From: an uncultured Chloroflexota bacterium
GTDB taxonomy: Bacteria; Chloroflexota; Anaerolineae; Aggregatilineales; Phototrophicaceae
Direction: 5' to 3'
Assembly (NCBI GenBank): GCA_937988705.1
Contig: CALKIA010000162.1
Coordinates: 1-9,950 of the forward strand
DNA: 9,950 nucleotides
Both the position numbers and the translations under genes were made by a program. The notes beneath the pieces are model-generated. The model had not been told where the DNA came from. It searched no databases and was given only the letters and a program-made list of their open reading frames with translations. Below, piece after piece: positions 1 to 6,363 of this stretch (the stretch's first letter is position 1; every line of letters begins with the position of its first letter).

Positions 1-15
1 TTGTCCGCTCCCAAC

Positions 16-35
16 GGACAGCGAGGACGCTGTCC
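16..35. repeat. Perfect 8-bp hairpin at the left edge
   Basis: GGACAGCG (16-23) and CGCTGTCC (28-35) are exact reverse complements around an AGGA loop. TGTCCG at 2-7 can alternatively pair with CGGACA at 15-20, so two hairpins share the middle arm and exclude each other. No T-run follows, so this is not a typical intrinsic terminator. It could be a dispersed REP-like intergenic repeat, but only one copy is seen in this window and the upstream context is missing. Confidence 0.5.
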
Positions 36-517
36 CTACGAACGATCTGGAATAACTTGCCGGATGAAGCCTTTAGTTTGCTGGGCAAAGAATGTCCGTG
101 AGCAGGGTTTTTAAACATCCGCAAGCCTCGCCCACCATAACGGAAGGGACAAATGTCGCCCCTGAGCCGAATTCGGGACAGTGCGAATGTTACCCCGCTC
201 AACGGTTGTACCGCTTCGACGATCTGCCCTCTCTGCCGGATGTTCGCGCCAGATCATGGAGTGAGGTGCGCACGTGAGCGTATTCCCGTTCATCGTCCCC
301 ACCATGCGCTCACCCGCACAGACGACGGCAGCGGGTATGGGCAATTGCCCATCGTGTTGAGGACGTCCCGCAGCCACGCCGAAGTGCCCTGTGCTGTGCC
401 GCGTGTCGCATCCGAGGGATTGGCAACGGAGCTGGCGCACAGGCGGCAAGTTCGCGCGCTCGGCTCGATCCTGACAAGCACCAGCAAAAAGTTTGAACAA
501 CAACTCAATGACTTGTA
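36..517. other. Region with no convincing gene
   Basis: About 480 bp lie between the edge hairpin and the lacI promoter. Open frames exist on both strands (for example 153-521 on + and 111-629 on -). Their translations are rich in Arg, Ser, Cys and His, show no recognisable domain, and lack good ribosome binding sites, and some run across the promoter and operator. I see no tRNA, rRNA, CRISPR or insertion-sequence ends. The only ordered element is the palindrome at 337-352. The stretch may be decayed sequence or an upstream regulatory region. Confidence 0.5.
337..352. repeat. Perfect 16-bp palindrome
   Basis: ATGGGCAATTGCCCAT is its own reverse complement over all 16 bases. It sits in the non-coding stretch about 180 bp upstream of the lacI promoter and has no adjacent T-run. 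It could be a binding site for a dimeric regulator, or chance. Confidence 0.4.
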
Positions 518-546
518 TTGACACAATTGGATTTTCGGCATATGTT
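518..546 (+). promoter_or_regulatory. Sigma70-type promoter of the lacI gene
   Basis: A consensus -35 hexamer TTGACA (518-523) is separated by exactly 17 bp from TATGTT (541-546), which matches four of six positions of the -10 consensus. Transcription would start near 552-554, giving a leader of about 58 nt before the TTG start at 611. The inverted repeat at 547-578 begins at the first base after the -10 box, so a bound repressor would cover the start site. Confidence 0.7.
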
Positions 547-578
547 GATGTAAGTGCTTTCGTGAAAGCACTTACATC
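547..578. promoter_or_regulatory. Probable LacI-family operator, perfect inverted repeat
   Basis: GATGTAAGTGCTTTC (547-561) and GAAAGCACTTACATC (564-578) are exact reverse complements around a 2-nt centre. The element can be read as two abutting 14-mers, 549-562 and 563-576. The right one, TGAAAGCACTTACA, is itself an imperfect palindrome that fits the TGWAANCGNTWNCA pattern known for LacI/CcpA-type operators with one mismatch. Its position over the transcription start, just ahead of a lacI gene, suggests autorepression by two dimers or a tetramer. Binding by this particular protein is inferred. Confidence 0.7.
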
Positions 579-598
579 GCTATCACGCCACTGATTTT

Positions 599-603
599 GG
601 GGA
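599..603 (+). promoter_or_regulatory. Ribosome binding site for the TTG start of lacI
   Basis: GGGGA lies 7 nt upstream of the TTG at 611. It supports this start, because the first in-frame ATG (740) would remove the whole helix-turn-helix. Confidence 0.55.
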
Positions 604-610
604 CACTGAC

Positions 611-1639
611 TTGACGAACGATCGCACACCCCCGCCGACGATCTATGACGTTGCGAGACTTTCCGGTTTAAGTATCGCGACCATATCGCGCGTCCTCAAC
701 TCACCGGAGCGCGTCAGTGAAGCCAGTCGTCATAAGGTCATGGCAGCAATTGACCAGCTCGGCTTTGTGCCGAATCCAGAAGCACGCACGCGGGTACTGC
801 AAGGCGCAGGGCAAATCGGCGTGATTACACCGTTCTTTACTTCACCCTCCTTCACCGACCGCTTGCGCGGCATTGCGCTGGCCTTATCCGCTTCGCGGTA
901 TGAACTGGTGGTGTACACGGTCGATTCGGTTGAACGATTGAACAGCTATTTGGACACGCTACCGATTAAGGGCATGTTGGCGGGTTTGATCATTATGTCG
1001 CTCCCTGTTGAAGATACGGCGGCCCAGCGCCTGTGGTCAAACGGGTTGGAAACTGTCCTCATCGAAAATAAACATCCCGGTTTTAGCAGCATCCTGGTCG
1101 ACGATCGGGAAGGCGGACGAAGCGCGGCTCAGCACTTGCTCGCGCTAGGACACCGACGCTGTGCCTATGTCTACTTCGGAGAGCATCCCGCCTATTCCAT
1201 ACATCCCGAAGTGCAGCGTCTGGAAGGTTTTCGTGAAGCCTTGGCAGAGCAGGGGGTCGCACTGCCCGATGAGTACATTCAATATGTGCCCGTCTCGCGT
1301 CAGGGCATCATGGACAAACTGCGCGCCTTGCTGGAACTGCCCGATCCGCCCACTGCGATCTTTGCGCCCGCCGATGATCTGGCGATTCGGGTCATTCACG
1401 AACTGCGGAAGTTCGGTTTGCATACGCCCGAAGATATCTCAGTTGTTGGTTTCGATGATATCGATATTGCCGAACATTTTGATCTCACGACGGTGAACCA
1501 GTCGTTGATCGAGTCCGGGCGGCTGGCGGTTGAATTGCTGCTCGCCCGCTTGAGTAATCCCGGACGACCTATCCAGCAAATTCGCGTTCATGTATGTCTC
1601 GAAGAGAGAGGTACGACACGCCGGATTGGAAGTAGTTGA
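611..1639 (+). CDS. LacI-family transcriptional regulator
   Basis: This is a 342-residue protein of normal LacI/GalR length and probably the local repressor of the sugar locus. The N-terminal helix-turn-helix spans about residues 10-30 (TIYDVARLSG, then ATISRVLN). It is followed by the hinge segment PNPEAR at 54-59. From about residue 68 a periplasmic-binding-protein-like effector domain begins (QIGVITP). It includes a segment with the family pattern DDREGGRSAAQHLLALGHRR and a C-terminal stretch ISVVGFDDIDIAEH typical of sugar-binding LacI members. The start is a TTG with a GGGGA ribosome binding site, and it places the HTH at the usual distance from the N-terminus. A strong promoter and palindromic operator lie just upstream, so it probably represses itself. 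It is encoded in the same direction as the transporter genes, with no visible terminator between, so read-through is possible. The effector is probably an imported sugar or a hydrolysis product, but cannot be named. Confidence 0.93.
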   Translation: MTNDRTPPPTIYDVARLSGLSIATISRVLNSPERVSEASRHKVMAAIDQLGFVPNPEARTRVLQGAGQIGVITPFFTSPSFTDRLRGIALALSASRYELVVYTVDSVERLNSYLDTLPIKGMLAGLIIMSLPVEDTAAQRLWSNGLETVLIENKHPGFSSILVDDREGGRSAAQHLLALGHRRCAYVYFGEHPAYSIHPEVQRLEGFREALAEQGVALPDEYIQYVPVSRQGIMDKLRALLELPDPPTAIFAPADDLAIRVIHELRKFGLHTPEDISVVGFDDIDIAEHFDLTTVNQSLIESGRLAVELLLARLSNPGRPIQQIRVHVCLEERGTTRRIGSS

Positions 1640-1779
1640 CATTGAAGGGAGGTGCGGCGAGACAAAGCCTAAGCAAGAATCTGTTGACGTAACAAATGCA
1701 GCTAATTAATTCAATGATGCCGAGCAAACGTCAGCAGCGTGTCAATGGCGTCCACTTTTAAAGCTAAAAGGAGTTTGTT
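1640..1779 (+). promoter_or_regulatory. Intergenic leader of the transporter operon
   Basis: These 140 bp separate lacI from the substrate-binding protein gene. A -35-like TTGACG occurs at 1684-1689, but the AT-rich stretch at the right distance (1703-1712) is a poor -10 match, so the promoter call is weak. TCAATG occurs twice (1711-1716 and 1742-1747). CTTTTA (1755-1760) and TAAAAG (1765-1770) form a small inverted repeat overlapping the Shine-Dalgarno AAGGAG (1768-1773), which lies 6 nt before the ATG at 1780. No intrinsic terminator is visible after lacI. Confidence 0.35.
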
Positions 1780-3120
1780 ATGTCCCTCAAGCGCTTTTCC
1801 GTATTCCTGCTCGTCATGGCCCTGATGTTTGGCGTGTTGGCTGTCTCTGCGCAAGACGTGAGCGGCGAACTGTCGATTTTGGGCTTCAACGGTACGACCG
1901 GCGATGAAATTGCCACCGTGCGCGTCGATGCCGTTCGGGCAGCCTATCCCGATTTAACCCTCAACTTTACCGAAGGTGGCCTAGACGAACAGCAGTTCCT
2001 GACCGCCGTTGCGGGCGGCGACCCGCCCGATCTGGTCTACATGGGACGTGATGTCCTCAGCACCTACGCCGTACGTGGCGCTCTCATGCCTCTGACGGAG
2101 TGCATCGCCAACATGGACATCGACATGAGCCAGTACTATGATGCGGCCGTCGCTCAGGTTACGGTGAACGGTGTCGTTTACGGCATTCCCGAGTTCTACA
2201 ACAGCATTATGATGTTCATCAACAATGAAGCGCTGGCCGATGCCGGCCTCACCCCGGCCGATGTGAACACCAGCGACTGGGAAAGCATTTCCGCGCTGAA
2301 TGATGCGCTAACGCGCGTTGATGACACGGGTGCAGTCACCCGTATTGGTTTCGACCCCAAGCTGCCTGAATTCCTGCCCCTGTGGGCCATGGCTAACGGC
2401 GCTTCGCTCCTCTCTGAAGATGGTCGCACCGCGCAGCTCAATGACCCGGCGGTGGTTGAAGCTCTCGAATTTGCGGCTGGCTTGCACGCCGCCGCTGGTG
2501 GTCGCCAAGCGTTTATGGCCTTCCGCGATACGTGGGATTTCTTCGGCGCGGAGAACCAGATGGTAGCTGATCAATTGGGCGCGTTCCCGATGGAACAGTG
2601 GTACATGAACGTGCTCGCGGGCGGTTCGCCGGATGTCGACATCACTTTCGCGCCCTTCACTGACCGTCAAGGTAACCCGATCTCGTATGTTACGGGCAGC
2701 ACCTGGGCGATCCCCACAGGCGCAGCCAACCCAGAGGCCGCATGTGCGTTTATGAAGACGATCACAGCCCCAGAAACGTGGATCGCCGCCGCCACCACGC
2801 GGGCTGAGATGCGGGTTGCAGACGGCGCGATCAACACCGGTGTTTACACAGCGAACCGGATCGCGGACGAAACGATTTTCAGTGAAGTCGTGGCGCCGAT
2901 CGAGATCGAAGCGTTTGCGAACGGTGTGGACACCATTCTGTCCGTCCAGGAAGACGCATTCGCAATTCCCGCCAACCCGGCAGGTTCAGAATTCCGGCAG
3001 GCGTGGATGGATGCGGTTAACCGCGTATTGAACGGCGAACAGTCGGCGCAAGAAGCGCTGGACCAAGCCCAAATGGAAGCACAGGCTGCGCTGGATGAAG
3101 CCTGGGCAGCGAGCGAATAG
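1780..3120 (+). CDS. ABC sugar transporter substrate-binding protein
   Basis: This 446-residue secreted protein has the length and pattern of family 1 extracellular solute-binding proteins, which capture sugars for CUT1 importers. Residues 1-24 are a signal peptide with basic residues K4 and R5, a long hydrophobic core, and a likely signal-peptidase I site after AVSA (A24), before QD. There is no lipobox cysteine. The mature protein begins with a beta-strand (GELSILGFN) and contains LTAVAGGDPPDLVYM, characteristic of the first lobe. A YGIPEFYNSIMMFINNEALADAGL-like segment near residues 130-155 matches the usual hinge-region pattern. A segment GSTWAIPTGAANPEAACAFM lies in the second half, and the C-terminus is Ala/Glu/Gln-rich and helical. 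The AAGGAG ribosome binding site is strong, as is usual for a highly expressed binding protein. It is followed after 9 bp by its permease genes. The ligand cannot be read from the sequence; the neighbouring hydrolases suggest an alpha-mannoside or alpha-glucoside. Confidence 0.92.
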   Translation: MSLKRFSVFLLVMALMFGVLAVSAQDVSGELSILGFNGTTGDEIATVRVDAVRAAYPDLTLNFTEGGLDEQQFLTAVAGGDPPDLVYMGRDVLSTYAVRGALMPLTECIANMDIDMSQYYDAAVAQVTVNGVVYGIPEFYNSIMMFINNEALADAGLTPADVNTSDWESISALNDALTRVDDTGAVTRIGFDPKLPEFLPLWAMANGASLLSEDGRTAQLNDPAVVEALEFAAGLHAAAGGRQAFMAFRDTWDFFGAENQMVADQLGAFPMEQWYMNVLAGGSPDVDITFAPFTDRQGNPISYVTGSTWAIPTGAANPEAACAFMKTITAPETWIAAATTRAEMRVADGAINTGVYTANRIADETIFSEVVAPIEIEAFANGVDTILSVQEDAFAIPANPAGSEFRQAWMDAVNRVLNGEQSAQEALDQAQMEAQAALDEAWAASE

Positions 3121-3129
3121 TCAGCAGCA

Positions 3130-4071
3130 ATGGCGACTAAATCGCTGGTGACCCGTCCCTCTGTACGTCAGGGGCGGGTCACCCCACAGCAGCGCGAGCT
3201 GTTTGCCGGGTTAGCCTTTATTTCGCCGTGGATCATCGGTTTCCTGATTTTTACCGCTGGTCCGATGGTGATCAGCCTCGGCTTATCGCTCACAGACTAT
3301 GATGTGCTGAACCCGCCGGAATTTGTCGGCTTCGAAAACTATCAACGGTTGTTCACCGACCCCCGGTTGGGGCTAAGTCTGGCCAATTCGTTCATCTACG
3401 CCTTGCTGCATGTGCCCTCGGTGATCATTGTCGCGTTAGGGCTGGCACTACTGCTTAACCGGGTTGGACGGGCGGCTGGCTTCTTTAGGACGATCTTTTA
3501 CCTGCCGTCCGTGACCCCGGCGGTCGCGGTGGCGACGCTCTGGTTGTGGATTCTCAACCCGCGCATTGGCTTGGTTAATCAGGGTCTGGCGCTGTTGGGT
3601 ATGCAGGGGCCGGGTTGGACTACCGATCCGGTCTGGATCAAACCGGGTATCGCCCTGATGAGCCTCTGGGCAGTGGGCAGCACCGTGATTCTGTATCTGG
3701 CGGCTTTAAAGAACGTGCCCAACGAACTCTATGAAGCCGCACGCATTGATGGCGCAAATTCATGGCAGCAGCTGCTCCGCATCACTATTCCGTTGATCAG
3801 CCCCACGATTTTCTTCACGTTGATTGTAAACACCATCGGCGCGCTGCAAATTTTCACCGAAGTTTATACGATGTTTTTTGGGAATATGAGTTCAGGCGCG
3901 GCGTCGTCGGCGGGGCTGTTCTATAACATCTACTTATTCCGCCAAGCCTTCGAGTTTTTGCGGATGGGGTACGCTTCGGCGATGGCGTGGCTGTTATTTT
4001 TCATCATCCTCATCCTCACCTTCATCCAACTGCGGGTGAGCAAACGCTGGGTCTATTATGAAGGATCGTAA
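3130..4071 (+). CDS. CUT1 ABC sugar permease, MalF type
   Basis: This 313-residue inner-membrane protein has about six predicted membrane helices (roughly residues 26-50, 84-108, 118-140, 170-192, 220-240 and 281-302). It forms half of the transmembrane channel for the sugar delivered by the upstream binding protein. The EAA loop that docks on the ATPase is clear: E202-A203-A204 with G208 in EAARIDGA, followed by the typical ITIPLISP stretch. The N-terminal motif FISPWIIGF is common in UgpA/MalF-like subunits. The ATG at 3130 lies 9 bp after the binding-protein stop. No good Shine-Dalgarno is visible there, so translational coupling is plausible. No ATPase gene accompanies it. Confidence 0.93.
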   Translation: MATKSLVTRPSVRQGRVTPQQRELFAGLAFISPWIIGFLIFTAGPMVISLGLSLTDYDVLNPPEFVGFENYQRLFTDPRLGLSLANSFIYALLHVPSVIIVALGLALLLNRVGRAAGFFRTIFYLPSVTPAVAVATLWLWILNPRIGLVNQGLALLGMQGPGWTTDPVWIKPGIALMSLWAVGSTVILYLAALKNVPNELYEAARIDGANSWQQLLRITIPLISPTIFFTLIVNTIGALQIFTEVYTMFFGNMSSGAASSAGLFYNIYLFRQAFEFLRMGYASAMAWLLFFIILILTFIQLRVSKRWVYYEGS

Positions 4072-4074
4072 GCC

Positions 4075-4977
4075 ATGATCAATACTGGTAACGACTCCGT
4101 CCTTCAGGCACAACTGCGTGAACCAGCGCCCCGACAACCTATCCGGGTACGCGGGACACTCATTAAAGCTGTCTTTCTGTTCCTGCTGGTCCTGTGCACG
4201 ATTCTGTTCCTCGCGCCGTTTATCTGGCTAGTCAGCGCTTCCCTCAAGACGAGGGCCGAAGTCTTCAATAACGAGCTGCTTCCGAATCCGGTCGCGTGGC
4301 AGAACTATATCTATGTCTGGCAGGCTGCACCGATGCTGACTTGGCTGCGCAACAGCCTGGTGGTGGGCGTTCTGGCCTCGGCTGCGGTGACGGTCAGCTG
4401 TTCGCTGATCGCATTCGGATTTTCGTATTTTCGCTTTCGCGGGCGCGATACGCTGTTCGGGCTGGTCTTAGCGACCATGATGCTGCCCGGTGTGGTCACC
4501 ATGATTCCCGTGTTTCTGGTGTGGCGCTCGTTGGGGCAGATCAACACATTGACCCCGCTGTGGGCGAGTAACCTGTTTGGCTCAGCCTTCTACATCTTCA
4601 TGATCCGCCAATTTTATCTGGGACTTCCGCGGGAATTGTTCGAGGCGGCACGCGTGGATGGAGCATCCTATTTTGACCTGTGGCGGGTGATCGCCCTCCC
4701 ACTCACGCGCACGGCCTTGATCGTCGTGTTCATTTTCGAGTTCAAAGCCAGTTGGACAGATTTGGTGAAACCGCTGATCTATCTGCAAAACACGAATTTG
4801 TTCACGCTGCCGTTGGGTCTGAAAAGCATTCTCGATCAGTTTGGGCAGGGCGGTGAAATGCAGTGGGAAGTCGTGCTGGCTGCCAGTGTGATCGTCACTG
4901 TGCCGATGATTATCATCTTCTTCATTGGTCAGCGCTATTTCATGGATGGCATTGCGACGACCGGTATAAAAGGCTAA
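4075..4977 (+). CDS. CUT1 ABC sugar permease, MalG type
   Basis: This 300-residue inner-membrane protein is the partner of the upstream MalF-type subunit. A first membrane helix lies at about residues 30-53 and roughly five more follow. The EAA loop is E190-A191-A192 with G196 (EAARVDGA, then ALPL). The C-terminal ending QRYFMDGIATTGIKG closely follows the family's usual QRYF...G..KG tail, so the protein is complete. The ATG follows the previous stop by 3 bp and uses AAGGAT within the upstream gene's last codons as its ribosome binding site, indicating co-translation. The binding protein and the two permeases make a complete importer apart from the nucleotide-binding subunit. Confidence 0.93.
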   Translation: MINTGNDSVLQAQLREPAPRQPIRVRGTLIKAVFLFLLVLCTILFLAPFIWLVSASLKTRAEVFNNELLPNPVAWQNYIYVWQAAPMLTWLRNSLVVGVLASAAVTVSCSLIAFGFSYFRFRGRDTLFGLVLATMMLPGVVTMIPVFLVWRSLGQINTLTPLWASNLFGSAFYIFMIRQFYLGLPRELFEAARVDGASYFDLWRVIALPLTRTALIVVFIFEFKASWTDLVKPLIYLQNTNLFTLPLGLKSILDQFGQGGEMQWEVVLAASVIVTVPMIIIFFIGQRYFMDGIATTGIKG

Positions 4978-4980
4978 CCC

Positions 4981-6297
4981 ATGCCACAGCATCTAAGCGA
5001 CACCGCCAGACAGACGGCCGAGCGGATCTTAATCGCCAACGGAGACGAGTTAGGGATCAAGGCGTCGGGACGGGCCTATCAGCAAGTCTGGGCACGAGAC
5101 AGCATGATCAGTGGTTTCGGCTTGTGGCTCTGTGATAATCCCGAAGGGGGCGCGCTGCACGGCCGCTCACTGGGGACGCTGCGCCAGTTTCAAAGCCGCA
5201 TGGGCAAAATCCCCCACAACGTCGGTTATACCAATGTCGACGATCCGGCACTGGTGGCGCTGGGCGGACGCCTGCAAGTGGGTGATAGCGAGCGCCGATT
5301 GGTCGCAGACACGACGCATGCCGGCTGCGTCGACAGCAATCTGTGGTATATCCTCGGTCACTATTTCCATTATGTGATGGGGAATGATGTAGACGAGTTA
5401 CGCCGTGCATGGGGGAGTGTCGAACAAGCGGCTGTGTGGCTGCGGTATCAGGATTCGAACGAGTGCGGATTACTCGAAGTGCATGAGGCGATGGATTGGG
5501 CGGATCTGTTTTCCAACCATTACAACGTATTGTTCGACAATGTGCTGTACTTTGCTATGTGGAAAGCGATGGGGCAGATGGCGCAGGCGCTGGGTTTGCC
5601 TGCCGCTGAGTACGGTGATCTGTCCGCTGACGTGCGCCGGAAGGTTAACCTGCTGTTGTGGGTAGGCCCCGAAGAACCGAAAGACTGGGACTGGGTGCGG
5701 CGCGAACGTCAGGAATGGCTGTATCCCCTCAAACGGGTTGAAACGGAACTCGTCGTGCGCCCGCACTATCTCCCGTATATGGCCTTTCGTGATTACGGGG
5801 ATCGCTTCGACACGTTCGGTAATTTACTCGCCATTCTGTTCGGCGTCGCTGACCAGAAGAAAGCGGATCTCATCCTCGATTACATTCAGGGAACGGGACT
5901 GAACGATCCGTTTCCGGTGCGCGTGGTCTATCCGGTGGTCAATCCCGGTGAAAAAGACTGGCGCGACTACTTCCGCGTCCGCAACCTGAATTTGCCGCAT
6001 CATTATCACAATGGCGGCGCCTGGGCGTTTATCGGCGGTTTTTATGTGGCGGCGCTGGTGCAAGCGGGGCGCATGGATGAAGCAGAAGTTCAACTGGCCA
6101 AACTTACCGAAATGAATCGCTTAGGGGTGCGCGCGGAATGGGAATTTAACGAATGGTTTCATGGTGTATCAGGGCGCCCGATGGGATATGCCGAGCAGTC
6201 GTGGTCGGCCGCCATGTATCTGTACGCGCTGGATGCTGTGAACAATGGGCAAGTTAAGGTCTTCAATCAAGATTACGACTGGACATTGATGACTTAA
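4981..6297 (+). CDS. (alpha/alpha)6-barrel glycoside hydrolase, GH63/GH100-like
   Basis: This 438-residue cytoplasmic protein has no signal peptide and the helical-repeat pattern of six-hairpin glycosidases. An N-terminal motif Y33...W37-A-R-D40 matches the substrate-pocket segment common in GH63, GH100 and glycogen-debranching families. VDSNLWY (about residues 117-123) resembles the GH100 VDSGLWW motif. E169-A-M-D172-W-A-D175 is a good candidate for the catalytic acid. E405 in Y-A-E-Q-S-W-S near the C-terminus is a candidate base. The length and the placing of these residues resemble the short GH63 mannosylglycerate/glucosylglycerate hydrolases as I recall them, but the family cannot be settled by eye. 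GH100-like or debranching-like amylo-1,6-glucosidase are the alternatives. The gene begins 3 bp after the permease stop, with an AAAGG ribosome binding site inside that gene, so it very probably acts on the imported compound. Confidence 0.75.
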   Translation: MPQHLSDTARQTAERILIANGDELGIKASGRAYQQVWARDSMISGFGLWLCDNPEGGALHGRSLGTLRQFQSRMGKIPHNVGYTNVDDPALVALGGRLQVGDSERRLVADTTHAGCVDSNLWYILGHYFHYVMGNDVDELRRAWGSVEQAAVWLRYQDSNECGLLEVHEAMDWADLFSNHYNVLFDNVLYFAMWKAMGQMAQALGLPAAEYGDLSADVRRKVNLLLWVGPEEPKDWDWVRRERQEWLYPLKRVETELVVRPHYLPYMAFRDYGDRFDTFGNLLAILFGVADQKKADLILDYIQGTGLNDPFPVRVVYPVVNPGEKDWRDYFRVRNLNLPHHYHNGGAWAFIGGFYVAALVQAGRMDEAEVQLAKLTEMNRLGVRAEWEFNEWFHGVSGRPMGYAEQSWSAAMYLYALDAVNNGQVKVFNQDYDWTLMT

Positions 6298-6315
6298 GAT
6301 ATACACTATTGTAAT
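6286..6315 (+). promoter_or_regulatory. Possible internal promoter before the MBL gene
   Basis: TTGATG (6286-6291, four of six to -35) is followed after 18 bp by TGTAAT (6310-6315, five of six to -10). It overlaps the end of the hydrolase gene and the 66-bp gap at 6298-6363. The gap also holds CTATT/AATAG (6306-6317) as a small inverted repeat and TGACTGCA twice (6331-6338, 6342-6349). This could give separate expression of the MBL and GH38 genes. No terminator is seen in the gap, so read-through is also likely. Confidence 0.35.
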
Positions 6316-6363
6316 AGAGCGAGTCACTCCTGACTGCATTATGACTGCACACAAGGGGAAGTC

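Noticed and set aside
153..521. 122-codon open frame on the plus strand
   Set aside because: No ribosome binding site, no recognisable motif, and it ends within the -35 box of the lacI promoter.
111..629. 172-codon open frame on the minus strand
   Set aside because: It runs antisense across the lacI promoter, operator and start codon, and its translation has no recognisable domain and an erratic composition.
1640..1700. Terminator after lacI
   Set aside because: No GC-rich stem followed by a T-run is present, so I cannot support a terminator.
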